A DNA stretch of 39,102 nucleotides from Bacillus sp. AFS037270 (GCF_002585305.1 NZ_NUNF01000028.1:70810-109911), one strand, 5' to 3'. Shown: positions 13,997 to 22,726, counted from the first letter of the stretch. The notes: generated by a model from the letters alone, not told the origin. Made by a program: numbers and translations.

Positions 13997-14863
13997 ATGA
14001 AAAGACATTTAATGAACTTTTTATATATAATTACGATTGTATGTTTCATTCTTGTTGCGATGGGAAACCGAACAACTGAAGCCATGGGCGGGCAGACAGC
14101 CGGAAAAGGATTTTTCTCACTTGAAGAGATAGGCCGTTTTGGCTCTAATCTTTTAAAAGCGGAGAAGGGTACCGGCAGCGACTCGTTAATTCTTCCAAAA
14201 GGCGCCGATGATTTAGCTAAAATAGGCTCTGTTTTGCAAGCCGAACATATTTTGCTCGATGATTGGTCTTTTTATGCACGTGAACATGTGACGGGCATGA
14301 AAAGTGTTGAGGAAGTGCAGGAATATGCGAAAAAGCTTCAGCAGAAGTTTCCGGATTGGAAATGGTCTGTAACGAACACCAGCCAGAAGTGGCAAGTGAC
14401 AGCAGTATCTCCAACATCAAAACACCACCAAGAAACGCTTCAATTGATGTCTTCCCACACAAAACAAACTGTAGATGCGTATATAGTATATAGTGTTCGT
14501 GGAAACGAGTGGAACAAGACGACAGAGGGCTTTTTCACTACCAAAACGTTCCGGAATAGGCTTTCTGACATATTTCGAGGCAAACCTACAGTTTTCTCTT
14601 GTATGAAAGGCGTTTTCAGTGATAAGATTGATACGGCTTTGGCAAAGAAAGCTGACAGGATCATGTCAGGTTTTAATGCGAGAGAGATCGAAGCGTTAAA
14701 AGAGGAGAATTTCATGTCTGTTTCGGCATCATCGCCAATTTTTACAGGCTCCATAGATCATAAATTGCATAACATGAATATACAAATTGGCTTACGCTCC
14801 GAAGGATTGGGCAGTAAAACTACCATAGTAGTTGGAACCCCAATCATTACGATTGAATATTAA
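13997..14863 (+). CDS. ywmB: YwmB-family protein (TATA-box-binding-like fold)
   Basis: A 288-residue protein with an N-terminal hydrophobic signal segment (about residues 8-26), then a soluble extracytoplasmic domain. Position directly upstream of murA and general features fit the YwmB family (DUF1779), whose cellular role is not established. The ATG at 13997 is chosen for AAGGGGGAG upstream; the frame is open from 13898 but has no start signal there. murA follows after 32 bases, so the two are probably cotranscribed. Confidence 0.82.
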   Translation: MKRHLMNFLYIITIVCFILVAMGNRTTEAMGGQTAGKGFFSLEEIGRFGSNLLKAEKGTGSDSLILPKGADDLAKIGSVLQAEHILLDDWSFYAREHVTGMKSVEEVQEYAKKLQQKFPDWKWSVTNTSQKWQVTAVSPTSKHHQETLQLMSSHTKQTVDAYIVYSVRGNEWNKTTEGFFTTKTFRNRLSDIFRGKPTVFSCMKGVFSDKIDTALAKKADRIMSGFNAREIEALKEENFMSVSASSPIFTGSIDHKLHNMNIQIGLRSEGLGSKTTIVVGTPIITIEY

Positions 14864-14895
14864 TATAGAGAAAATGGACGCGGAGGGGAATACTC

Positions 14896-16206
14896 TTGGA
14901 AAAGATCATCGTCCGCGGCGGACAAAGGCTATATGGAACGGTTAAAGTTGAAGGTGCAAAAAATGCCGTTTTGCCTGTTCTCGCTGCAACATTATTAGCA
15001 AGTGATGGAAAAAGTGTGATACGTGATGTACCTACACTCTCCGATGTATACACAATTAATGAAGTGCTACGTAACTTAAACGCTGAAGTGGCTTTTGACA
15101 ATAATACAGTTGTTGTTGATGCATCTAGAGTGTTAAAAGAAGAGGCGCCGTTTGAATACGTACGAAAAATGCGTGCGTCGGTCCTTGTTATGGGATCGCT
15201 ATTGGCTCGAAATGGCCGGGCTCGGGTAGCATTGCCTGGCGGCTGTGCGATTGGATCCCGTCCGATTGACCAGCATCTTAAAGGCTTTGAAGCCATGGGT
15301 GCGAAGGTTAAGGTAGGGAATGGCTTTATTGAAGCGGAGGTAGACGGCCGCTTAAAAGGTGCAAAGATTTATTTAGATTTCCCAAGTGTAGGTGCAACAG
15401 AAAATATCATGATGGCAGCATCTCTTGCACAGGGTACGACCATTATTGAGAATGTTGCGAAAGAACCTGAGATTGTCGATTTAGCTAATTTCTTGAATAA
15501 AATGGGCGCTCGCGTGAAGGGTGCAGGCACTGGTACTTTACGTATTGAGGGCGTGGATGTATTATTCGGCGCCGATCATGCAATTATTCCTGACCGGATT
15601 GAAGCGGGTACGTTTATGGTAGCTGCGGCGATTACGGGCGGAGATGTATTGGTTAGAGGTGCTGTGCCTGAACACTTATCTTCTTTGATTGCGAAAATGG
15701 AAGAGATGGGCGTTAAGATTCATGAGGAAGCGGATGGTGTTCGTGTCATCGGTCCTGATCGTTTAAAGGCAGTCGATATTAAAACGATGCCGCACCCAGG
15801 TTTCCCAACAGATATGCAGTCACAAATGATGGCGTTATTGCTTCGTGCTGAAGGTACTTCTATGATTACTGAAACGGTATTTGAAAACCGTTTTATGCAC
15901 GTGGAAGAATTCCGCCGCATGAATGCCGATATCAAGATTGAAGGCCGTTCTGTTATTTTAAATGGTCCTTCTAATTTGCAGGGTGCAGAAGTGTCTGCGA
16001 CTGACCTTCGTGCAGCAGCAGCGTTGATTCTGACTGGTTTAGTATCTGAAGGTGTGACACGCGTGACTGAGTTGAAACACTTAGACCGCGGTTATGTAGA
16101 CTTCCACGGCAAGTTAGCTGGGTTAGGCGCAGATATCGAACGTGTCAAAGAAGCAGATGAAACATTTGTCGAAGTAAAGAAATATGTTTCTGATATGAAT
16201 GCTTAA
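14896..16206 (+). CDS. murA: UDP-N-acetylglucosamine 1-carboxyvinyltransferase MurA
   Basis: A 436-residue enzyme of the first committed step of peptidoglycan synthesis: it transfers enolpyruvate from PEP to UDP-GlcNAc in the cytoplasm and is the fosfomycin target. The catalytic Cys117 is in [14 protein letters not shown], and substrate-binding Lys22-Asn23 in EGAKNAVLP. The TTG start at 14896 has CGGAGGGGA upstream. Length and context (spoIID next) match murAA of Bacillus subtilis. A very strong terminator follows. Confidence 0.96.
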   Translation: MEKIIVRGGQRLYGTVKVEGAKNAVLPVLAATLLASDGKSVIRDVPTLSDVYTINEVLRNLNAEVAFDNNTVVVDASRVLKEEAPFEYVRKMRASVLVMGSLLARNGRARVALPGGCAIGSRPIDQHLKGFEAMGAKVKVGNGFIEAEVDGRLKGAKIYLDFPSVGATENIMMAASLAQGTTIIENVAKEPEIVDLANFLNKMGARVKGAGTGTLRIEGVDVLFGADHAIIPDRIEAGTFMVAAAITGGDVLVRGAVPEHLSSLIAKMEEMGVKIHEEADGVRVIGPDRLKAVDIKTMPHPGFPTDMQSQMMALLLRAEGTSMITETVFENRFMHVEEFRRMNADIKIEGRSVILNGPSNLQGAEVSATDLRAAAALILTGLVSEGVTRVTELKHLDRGYVDFHGKLAGLGADIERVKEADETFVEVKKYVSDMNA

Positions 16207-16239
16207 AGCTTAATAAAATAGAGTGAAATTTAAGTGAAA

Positions 16240-16303
16240 GAATCCCTTAGTAGGCAGTCGTCTGATATCCGACGGCTGCGGTACTAAGGGATTCTTTTAT
16301 TTT
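16240..16303 (+). terminator. strong intrinsic terminator of murA
   Basis: GAATCCCTTAGTA (16240-16252) pairs perfectly with TACTAAGGGATTC (16282-16294), and an inner stem GCAGTCGTC / GACGGCTGC continues it. TTTTATTTT follows. Confidence 0.92.
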
Positions 16304-16322
16304 GCGGTGGTGAAAAGGGGAT

Positions 16323-16380
16323 GATAGGCACCGTTTAGTAGTTTTCTACATTGGATAAACTGCTATCGGTGCCTGTCACC
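16323..16380. repeat. repeat family A, long hairpin copy
   Basis: GATAGGCACCG (16323-16333) faces CGGTGCCTGTC (16367-16377), with further pairing inside (AGTAGTTT / AAACTGCT). The copy ends with the core GGTGCCTGTCACC (16368-16380). It lies between the murA terminator and spoIID. Confidence 0.75.
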
Positions 16381-16409
16381 ATTTTCAACATGTTTCGCTG
16401 AAAAATCTG

Positions 16410-16438
16410 TAATAAATGCTTGTCCGCTTCCATATGTA
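16410..16438 (+). promoter_or_regulatory. possible sigma-E promoter of spoIID
   Basis: TAATAAA-like -35 (16410-16416) and CATATGTA -10 (16431-16438), separated by 14 bases, partly match the sigma-E consensus (ATATT / CATACAMT). spoIID is a known sigma-E gene, but the match is weak. Confidence 0.35.
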
Positions 16439-16501
16439 TGAATGGAGATGTATTCCGGCAGGTTGTGCTGGCTGCAAATTTTACAAACTGGAGGCACGAT
16501 C

Positions 16502-17542
16502 ATGAATAAAATCAAACCACTCATCGTACTAGCATCGCTCCTCATTGCCTTAACCATCATTATCCCCTGTGTTGTTGTATTACCATTCTCAGGTGCGCAT
16601 CAGACGAGCGGAAAGCTAGGAGAAGACCTAACGAAGGCCTCAGCCAAAGAAACGAAAACAGCCCCAGGTGTGGACTCACAGACGGGCGTAACCGTATCCG
16701 TTTTTCGGTCAGCTAAGGGGGTAACTGAAAAAGTACCTTTTGAAGATTATCTTGTTGGGGTTGTGGCAGCCGAAATGCCTGCAGATTTTAAGGAAGAGGC
16801 ACTCAAGGCACAGGCACTGGCGGCACGGACATATATCGTAAACAGATTGGTAAATAAGGATACGATGGGTGTGCCAAAGGGTGCGCAGGTTACGGATACG
16901 CAAATCCACCAGGTTTATATGAATGATGCCGAAATGAGGCGAGATTGGGGCCGGGATTATGCTTGGAAAAAGAAAAAGGTCCTCGAAGCAGTTCGCTCGA
17001 CGGGCGGCCAGATTTTAACCTATGCTGGAAAACCGATTGATGCACTCTTCTTTTCAACTGGGAATGGTTATACCGAAGACTCAGAGGATTACTGGGCAGG
17101 CAGTATTCCTTATTTACGGAGTGTCGCGAGTCCATGGGATAAAGAGTCACCGAAGTTTTCTAATCAAAAGGTGATAACGGTGAGAGCGTTTGAAGCGAAG
17201 CTCGGTGTGAAGATTGGCGCAAGTTCTACGATCGGAAAAATTGTCGCCCGTACCACTGGAAAAAGGGTTGCGAAAGTAAACTTTAATGGAAAGGTGTTAA
17301 CGGGTAAGGATATTCGTGAAAAATTGGATCTGAAGTCGTCCGATTTTTCTTGGCAGCGAAAGGGTAATAATATTGTAATTACGACGAAGGGCTTCGGGCA
17401 TGGTGTCGGCATGAGTCAATACGGTGCGAACGGTATGGCTGAGGATGGGTCGGATTATAAGGAGATTGTGAAGCATTATTATAAAGGGGTAGAGATTGCC
17501 TCTGCCGAGAGTATGTTATCAACTTTAACTGCGCAGAAATAA
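16502..17542 (+). CDS. spoIID: stage II sporulation protein D (peptidoglycan lytic transglycosylase)
   Basis: A 346-residue membrane-anchored protein. One N-terminal membrane helix (about residues 7-28) is followed by the SpoIID domain outside, with VPFEDYLVGVVAAEMPADF, KAQALAARTYI and the C-terminal FGHGVGMSQYGANGMA signature. With SpoIIP and SpoIIM it degrades septal peptidoglycan during forespore engulfment. The ATG at 16502 is chosen for CTGGAGGC upstream; a frame start at 16442 would add 20 residues not seen in the family. A terminator follows at 17552. Confidence 0.95.
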   Translation: MNKIKPLIVLASLLIALTIIIPCVVVLPFSGAHQTSGKLGEDLTKASAKETKTAPGVDSQTGVTVSVFRSAKGVTEKVPFEDYLVGVVAAEMPADFKEEALKAQALAARTYIVNRLVNKDTMGVPKGAQVTDTQIHQVYMNDAEMRRDWGRDYAWKKKKVLEAVRSTGGQILTYAGKPIDALFFSTGNGYTEDSEDYWAGSIPYLRSVASPWDKESPKFSNQKVITVRAFEAKLGVKIGASSTIGKIVARTTGKRVAKVNFNGKVLTGKDIREKLDLKSSDFSWQRKGNNIVITTKGFGHGVGMSQYGANGMAEDGSDYKEIVKHYYKGVEIASAESMLSTLTAQK

Positions 17543-17551
17543 TGTTTTCAG

Positions 17552-17576
17552 AGCCAGGTGGTGCGCCTGGCTTTTT
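17552..17576 (+). terminator. intrinsic terminator of spoIID
   Basis: AGCCAGG pairs with CCTGGCT across 7 bases, followed by TTTT. Confidence 0.85.
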
Positions 17577-17607
17577 GGTGTTTAGTGGTTGTTCGGGAGG
17601 TGTTGGG

Positions 17608-17900
17608 GGTAAATTGTAAAGGGTGTCCGGTAAAAATGAAAATTGGCAGGTATTCTTGGAAGACGGCAGGTATTTGGTTCAAAGTGGGAGGTAAAGAGTC
17701 CTTTCTATTAAAAATGGTAACTTCCACAGGAGAAGAGAGGGTACCGTATGGAGTACTTTTTCGAGAGGTGTCCGGTAAATAGTGAAAAGTGTCCGGTAAA
17801 AATAAAAATCGGCAGGTATTTTTCGAAAATTTTTGAAACATGGCCGGTATTTCGTTCAAAGTGGCAGGTAAAGAATCCTTTCTTTTAGAAAAGGTAACAC
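17608..17900. repeat. phased GGCAGGTA-type repeat array (array P1)
   Basis: GGTA motifs, mostly as GGCAGGTA or TCCGGTAAA, lie at 17608, 17629, 17649, 17669 and 17690, then again at 17774, 17795, 17815, 17846 and 17867. Steps are mostly 20-21 bases. The first series is repeated as a block after 166 bases (17608 against 17774). Spacers are AT-rich and do not form hairpins. This fills most of the 430-base gap before the NERD gene; no gene is supported in it. Confidence 0.75.
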
Positions 17901-18008
17901 TTTGATCCCCATAATCCACCATCTCCCAAACAATTCATAAAATCGACAAATAATTCGTGCAGGATATCGGGTAAAAGTAAAGAAATTTTATAAAAAAAGA
18001 AAGGATTG

Positions 18009-18986
18009 ATGTATTTGTTCGCGAAAGAACTCACACTTCCAGTACTTATTCAAAAAATCCAAGCACTCGACACTCGGATTACCCCCAACCACCCCATTCG
18101 ACCCGCAATTATAAATGAGTACAAAAATCGACTAGCGGGATACAAGGGTGAAAAATCACTAGATTTCTATCTGAGCATGCTCCCTGAGGAAAACTCTTCT
18201 TTTTTCCACAACCTGCGCCTTCCATTAGCCAAATACTATTTTCAGATTGATATCCTCCTACTAACTACCACCTTTGGCCTCATACTTGAAGTCAAAAATA
18301 GAATCGGTGAATATCAGTTTAAAAAATACCTCAATCAGACCACAATTCAAACACCCGGTAAAGAAGAGCGAATTCAAAATCCCGTACTGCAAGCAAAACT
18401 CCAGGCCCTAAAGCTTAGCAAATGGCTCAAGAAGCACCATTTTGGTGAATACCCAATCTATTACCAATTTGTTAACAGCAATGAAAAAGCACTCATTAGA
18501 GTCGAGAAGGGGAACGAACAGATTTTCCGGTTTATCTGTAACAGCGAGGGACTCGTCGAAAAAATCAACCAAACCGCAAATATGAATCAAAAGGAAAGGC
18601 TGAATCAAAAAGAACTCCGCAAACTTAAGCGCCTCCTCTTAGCGAGCCATACTCCTGATAAAACTGACATCCTCGACCATTTCAACCTATCCCAAGATGA
18701 AATCCTCACCGGCGTGCACTGTCCTAAGTGCGGTTGCCTAGCCATGAGCTACAAATACGGCACGTGGCTATGCCCTCATTGTAAAAATAAATCCAAAACC
18801 GCTCACATCCAAGCCATTAATCACTACTTTCTCTTATGTAAGCCGACCATAAGCAATCAAGAGCTGCGCCATTTTTTTCAGATCGACTCCCCAAAGACCG
18901 CACACCGAATTCTGCGCCAGCTGGGATTAGCCTATACCGGATCCTACAAGGACAGAAAATATTTCCAAAATTGTGTTATTATGTGA
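18009..18986 (+). CDS. NERD-domain protein with C-terminal zinc ribbon and helix-turn-helix-like tail
   Basis: About 325 residues. Numbered from the in-frame TTG at 18006, residues 40-150 match the NERD (nuclease-related) domain, with GYKGEKSLDFYL (45-56), Asp82 in FQIDILLL and the EVK triplet at 95-97, an arrangement like PD-(D/E)XK nucleases. Four cysteines (239, 242, 256, 259) form a zinc ribbon, and a C-terminal segment (ISNQELRHFF...TAHRILRQLG) looks like a winged helix. Nuclease activity is inferred, not shown. ATG at 18009 or TTG at 18006 both fit the AGAAAGGA site. The coding strand is unusually C-rich compared with its neighbours. A phased repeat array lies just upstream. Confidence 0.8.
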   Translation: MYLFAKELTLPVLIQKIQALDTRITPNHPIRPAIINEYKNRLAGYKGEKSLDFYLSMLPEENSSFFHNLRLPLAKYYFQIDILLLTTTFGLILEVKNRIGEYQFKKYLNQTTIQTPGKEERIQNPVLQAKLQALKLSKWLKKHHFGEYPIYYQFVNSNEKALIRVEKGNEQIFRFICNSEGLVEKINQTANMNQKERLNQKELRKLKRLLLASHTPDKTDILDHFNLSQDEILTGVHCPKCGCLAMSYKYGTWLCPHCKNKSKTAHIQAINHYFLLCKPTISNQELRHFFQIDSPKTAHRILRQLGLAYTGSYKDRKYFQNCVIM

Positions 18987-19013
18987 ATATATAGAAAAAA
19001 GGGGGGGAGAGAG

Positions 19014-19334
19014 ATTTTTAAAAAATTACTAACGATAATGATTACTTTAATCGTGTTAATGGTACTTACCTTTGGAATCACTCACTATACGAATTCCAAA
19101 TTCATTGATTATGCCTTTGTAGTGGGCTTGGCGGCAACGGTTGTTATCTGGTTCTTCACCTCCAAGGGGGGCGTAACCACCAGAATCGTTGATGGAAGCA
19201 TCCAGGGCTCAACTGGGGTTAAAACGCAAGGAGAAAAGTTTGAGTTTTCACCCAGCCTAGTATTCATCACCTCTTTGGCCTATACAATCCTATCATTCGC
19301 CAGCATGCTTTTTTACTACCGCTCCTATTTATAA
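19014..19334 (+). CDS. small membrane protein of unknown function, possible ATT start
   Basis: A 98-106 residue membrane protein with three hydrophobic helices and a polar loop (VDGSIQGSTGVKTQGEKFEF). I recognise no family. The first ATG (19038) has no ribosome binding site. An in-frame ATT at 19014 lies five bases after GGGGGGGAGA and would give a normal-looking N-terminus, MFKKLLTIMITL. I therefore favour ATT. It follows the NERD gene by 27 bases and may be cotranscribed with it. A terminator follows at 19339. Confidence 0.6.
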   Translation: MFKKLLTIMITLIVLMVLTFGITHYTNSKFIDYAFVVGLAATVVIWFFTSKGGVTTRIVDGSIQGSTGVKTQGEKFEFSPSLVFITSLAYTILSFASMLFYYRSYL

Positions 19335-19338
19335 CGTC

Positions 19339-19371
19339 AAAAAAGAGCTTGGGGATCCCATGCTCTTTTTT
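19339..19371. terminator. bidirectional intrinsic terminator
   Basis: AAAAAAGAGC (19339-19348) pairs with GCTCTTTTTT (19362-19371), with an inner TGGG / CCCA stem. Confidence 0.85.
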
Positions 19372-19537
19372 CACAACATATGCAAACGCCCCAGCCCCAT
19401 AACCTCCCCCTGAAAAATTTTTACAAAAAGAATGCATAAAAACTTCCTCACTGTCGAAAAATAAGTTTTAAAAATTTTTTTATCGCCGTGTATATAATTC
19501 TACTTATCTGTTCAGAATGATTGCTGAGGTGATGAAA

Positions 19538-20347
19538 ATGAGAGAGGAAGAAAACAAGCGATCTTCTCAAAGTTCCAGTGTAAAACGCTTTTTCAAAAAG
19601 CGTTGGGTATTTCCAGCCATTTATATCGCAAGTGCAGCAATCATTTTAACCGGGGTTCTATGGTATCAATCATCAAGCAGCAACACAAATAAGTATGATT
19701 ACAAGGCCACTGACCTTTCCGGTAAAAAGAACGACGCTCCAGCAGTTGAAGTCAACAAAGCAATTGAAAACTTCAAAATGCCAGTTGCAAGCGCCGATGA
19801 TGCTGTCGTAAAAACTAAATTCTATGATTTCCAAGGTAAAGCAGCAGACCAGGAATCGGCATTAGTATTCTACAATAATACGTATGTACCGAACACTGGT
19901 ATCGACATCACAACGAAAAAAGGCGAAAGCTTTGATGTTACCGCATCACTTAGCGGAACCGTTACACGTGTCGAAGAAGATGCAACCCTAGGCAATGTCA
20001 TTGAAATCGATCATGACAATGGAATTGTTACACAATACCAATCTGTTAAAGACATAAAAGTGAAGGTTGGCGACCAAGTAAAACAAGATCAAGTTATTGC
20101 CAAGGCTGGACAAAGCTTGTTCAATGAAAAAGCTGGAACCCATGTACATTTTGAAATCCGTAAAGACGGTGTAGCAGTAAACCCAACAAACTACTTCGAA
20201 AAATCGTTGAGCACACTGCAAGAAGACACCCTTACGAATGATAGTAAAGAATCATCAAAAACTCCGGACGTAAAGCAAGATCAACAAAAAATTGAAGATC
20301 CGGCTACAAATGATTCAAGCAACTCTACAGATAATAGCAACTCATAA
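19538..20347 (+). CDS. spoIIQ: stage II sporulation protein Q (degenerate M23 domain)
   Basis: A 269-residue forespore membrane protein: cytoplasmic N-terminus (MREEENKRSS), one membrane helix (about 22-42), extracellular M23/LytM-like domain (about 100-215), acidic Ser/Asn-rich tail. It pairs with SpoIIIAH across the septal membranes to form the engulfment channel. The first zinc ligand of M23 peptidases (HxGxD) is replaced (NTGID at about 121-125) while HVHFE is kept, consistent with a structural rather than enzymatic role as in Bacillus subtilis. The ATG at 19538 is chosen for TGAGGTGATG and family N-terminus. Confidence 0.94.
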   Translation: MREEENKRSSQSSSVKRFFKKRWVFPAIYIASAAIILTGVLWYQSSSSNTNKYDYKATDLSGKKNDAPAVEVNKAIENFKMPVASADDAVVKTKFYDFQGKAADQESALVFYNNTYVPNTGIDITTKKGESFDVTASLSGTVTRVEEDATLGNVIEIDHDNGIVTQYQSVKDIKVKVGDQVKQDQVIAKAGQSLFNEKAGTHVHFEIRKDGVAVNPTNYFEKSLSTLQEDTLTNDSKESSKTPDVKQDQQKIEDPATNDSSNSTDNSNS

Positions 20348-20404
20348 TAGCGTAACAAAGGGGAAGGGGAATAAATACTTTCCTCTTTTTTTTTATGTGT
20401 GCAG

Positions 20405-20466
20405 GTGAGCGCGGGGACGGTTCTCATGCTTCCGAAGCATGAGAACCGTCCCCGCGCTCACTTTTT
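20405..20466 (+). terminator. perfect 28-bp family B palindrome, probable spoIIQ terminator
   Basis: Arms 20405-20432 and 20434-20461 are perfectly complementary over 28 bp around a single C, then TTTTT follows. The arm contains GGGGACGGTTCTCATGCT, the family B core. It is repeat copy 3 and by position would end the spoIIQ transcript. Confidence 0.85.
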
Positions 20467-20469
20467 GAG

Positions 20470-20573
20470 CAAAAAAAAATCCGGCACAAAGGCCGGATTA
20501 TCAAAGGGGGTTTGAATAAGTGTGAATAAACATAGTATAGCGCCTAGATATGAACAAACTATTAATAAACGAT
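20470..20573 (-). ncRNA. candidate small RNA 1 with CCCCCUUUG seed (paralogue of 36672-36805)
   Basis: Read on the minus strand: tandem 11-mers (complement of GAACAAACTAT at 20552-20562 and TAATAAACGAT at 20563-20573), a -35-like TAGTTT, a 16-base spacer, -10 TATACT (20534-20539), a C-rich AAACCCCCTTTG (CCCCC at 20506-20510), then the intrinsic terminator AATCCGGC / GCCGGATT (20478-20499) with nine T. The predicted RNA is about 58 nt from near 20527. The C-rich stretch is complementary to strong ribosome binding sites, as in RoxS/RsaE or FsrA RNAs. No reading frame is conserved with the paralogue. Confidence 0.55.
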
Positions 20574-20688
20574 TAATATTTTCTTAAATGTGACTTTCGA
20601 TGTAAATGGGGCTTGGATACATTTTTTACATTAAAACCGTTTCCTTGTGCATATATGTTAAAATGGTAATAAAAGGAGGGATTTGGTT

Positions 20689-22683
20689 TTGAAAAAAATG
20701 ATAGGGATCCTGCTCCTGCTCATCATTACAGCTCTTGCAGGCTGCAGTAAGGAACCCACCCCAGAACAACGATTCTCCGATTACATAGCCTTATGGAACC
20801 AGCAAAAGTTTACGAAAATGTATGATTATCTTTCTAGTGATGCAAAAAAGAATATCACCAAGGAACAGTTTGCAAGTCGCTATCAAAAACTCTACGATGA
20901 CCTTCAGATTAACAACCTCAAGATTGACTTCAAAAAGCCGAAAGAGAGTCAGGGCGACAAGGAACAAGCCCAATATTCTTTTACCACCAGCATGGATAGT
21001 ATGGCTGGACCGATAAAATATACACAGCAAGCTAGATTGCAAGAAGAAAAAAGAGACGGTAACAAGAACTGGTATGTAGACTGGAATACCGAGTTTATTT
21101 TTAAAGGATTAAAGGAAGGTGACACGATTGGCGTGAGTACGACTGCGCCGAAACGAGGTGAGATCTTTGACCGTAACGGCTCGGGTCTGGCGGTGAATGG
21201 CCAGGTGTACGAGGTCGGAGTGGTTGCAGGGAAGGCAGATGATCCTGTCATTGCGCAGTTAGCACCATTGTTAAAAATGACGCCGGAGCAGATTACGAAG
21301 GCCCTCGGGGCGAGCTGGGTGAAGCCAGGTCAGTTTGTGCCGCTCGCAAAGGTGTCAATGGACGACAAGGAACGGATCGCGCAGTTGGTGGCGTTGGAGC
21401 CGGTACAAACGCGTAAGGTAGAAGCGCGGGTTTATCCTTATGGGCAGTCTGCTGCACAGCTTGTCGGCTATGTCGGGGCGATTACAGCGGATGAGCTTGA
21501 GAAACTCAAAGATAAGGGCTACACGAGTAGTGATGTGATTGGAAAGCGCGGCCTTGAACAGGTGCTGGATGAGCAGCTGAAGGGGACGAGCGGCGTGAAG
21601 ATTGTTATCAAGAAGAAGGCCGCCGGGGCAGCGAATGTGGTGCTGGCCGAGAAGCCGGTGGTTGACGGCAAGGATGTCAAGCTGACGATTGATGCTGAGA
21701 TGCAGAAATCGGTATTTACTGAGATGGGCGGGGAGGCCGGGACAGCGGCAGCGATGAACCCGTTGACTGGTGAGACGCTCGCGCTTGTCAGCAGTCCGTC
21801 GTTTGACCCGAATCAGGCGGAGCTCGGTTTTTCTGCGGAAGAATGGAAGACGCTTCAGGATGATCCGAAGAAGCCGTTGACGACTCGGTTTAAACAGGCA
21901 TATGCACCGGGATCGGTGATGAAACCATTGACGGCCGCGGTCGGTTTGGCGAATGGTACACTTGTGCCGGGTGAGGCGGTGCCGATTATCGGCAAGCAAT
22001 GGCAAAAGAATAAATCCTGGGGCAACTACTTTGTGACGAGGGTTCATGCCGGAACGGATCCTGTGAACCTGGAAAAGGCGCTTGTGTATTCAGATAATAT
22101 TTATTTTGCGCAGGCAGCATTGAAAATCGGGAAAGATAAGTTTGTTGATGGATTAAAGAAGTTTGGCTTTGAAGAGGAGCTCGGATATCCGTACCCGCTT
22201 GAGAAGTCGATGACCGGTTCGATGGGAAATGATATCGCGCTTGCTGACTCAGGCTACGGCCAGGGTCAGGTGCAGATGAGTATTGTTCATTTGATGGCCT
22301 CCTATACGCCTTTTGTGAATAGCGGCAATATGATCAAACCGATTTTGCTGGCGGATGAGCAGCAGGGGCAGGTTTGGAAGGAAGCGGTGGTTTCGGCTGA
22401 TAATGTCGGAATAATTGCTGCGGACCTACGTAAGGTTGTGAGCGATGCAGTCGGAACGGCGCATGCTGCTGAGATTTCTGGATATCCGCTCTCGGGCAAG
22501 ACGGGGACGGCGGAGATCAAGCAGAAGCAAGGGGAAACGGGCACGGAAAATGGCTGGTTTATTGCTTATAATTCGGATAATCCGAGTTTGATGGTGGCAA
22601 TGATGGTCGAGAATGTCCAAGACCGGGGCGGATCGCAGGTGCCGGTGAAGAAAGTGAAGAGTGTGTATGAGAAATGGAAATAA
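20689..22683 (+). CDS. pbpC: class B penicillin-binding protein, PBP3 type (MecA-N domain transpeptidase)
   Basis: A 664-residue lipoprotein transpeptidase that cross-links peptidoglycan outside the membrane. The lipobox is LAGC (Cys about 20); an NTF2-like MecA_N domain spans about 25-145, a dimerisation domain 150-320 and the transpeptidase domain 345-660. Active-site motifs are visible: SVMK (in APGSVMKPLT), SDN (in LVYSDNIYFA) and KTG (in LSGKTGTAEI). Sequence and length agree with Bacillus subtilis PBP3. TTG at 20689 is chosen over TTG at 20683 because AAGGAGGG would be too close to the latter. A terminator follows. Confidence 0.92.
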   Translation: MKKMIGILLLLIITALAGCSKEPTPEQRFSDYIALWNQQKFTKMYDYLSSDAKKNITKEQFASRYQKLYDDLQINNLKIDFKKPKESQGDKEQAQYSFTTSMDSMAGPIKYTQQARLQEEKRDGNKNWYVDWNTEFIFKGLKEGDTIGVSTTAPKRGEIFDRNGSGLAVNGQVYEVGVVAGKADDPVIAQLAPLLKMTPEQITKALGASWVKPGQFVPLAKVSMDDKERIAQLVALEPVQTRKVEARVYPYGQSAAQLVGYVGAITADELEKLKDKGYTSSDVIGKRGLEQVLDEQLKGTSGVKIVIKKKAAGAANVVLAEKPVVDGKDVKLTIDAEMQKSVFTEMGGEAGTAAAMNPLTGETLALVSSPSFDPNQAELGFSAEEWKTLQDDPKKPLTTRFKQAYAPGSVMKPLTAAVGLANGTLVPGEAVPIIGKQWQKNKSWGNYFVTRVHAGTDPVNLEKALVYSDNIYFAQAALKIGKDKFVDGLKKFGFEEELGYPYPLEKSMTGSMGNDIALADSGYGQGQVQMSIVHLMASYTPFVNSGNMIKPILLADEQQGQVWKEAVVSADNVGIIAADLRKVVSDAVGTAHAAEISGYPLSGKTGTAEIKQKQGETGTENGWFIAYNSDNPSLMVAMMVENVQDRGGSQVPVKKVKSVYEKWK

Positions 22684-22691
22684 GATGGAGG

Positions 22692-22726
22692 CACAAGTGA
22701 GATTTTTATGTCACTTGTGTTTTTTT
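22692..22726 (+). terminator. intrinsic terminator of pbpC
   Basis: CACAAGTGA (22692-22700) pairs with TCACTTGTG (22711-22719), followed by TTTTTTT. Confidence 0.9.

Noticed and set aside
17558..17782. A 74-residue open frame after spoIID
   Set aside because: It runs through the spoIID terminator and the GGCAGGTA array, has no ribosome binding site, and its peptide only mirrors the repeats.
21355..22047. A 230-residue open frame on the minus strand inside pbpC
   Set aside because: It is antisense to a clear transpeptidase domain; its Arg/Leu/His-rich peptide is typical of a shadow frame in G-rich DNA.
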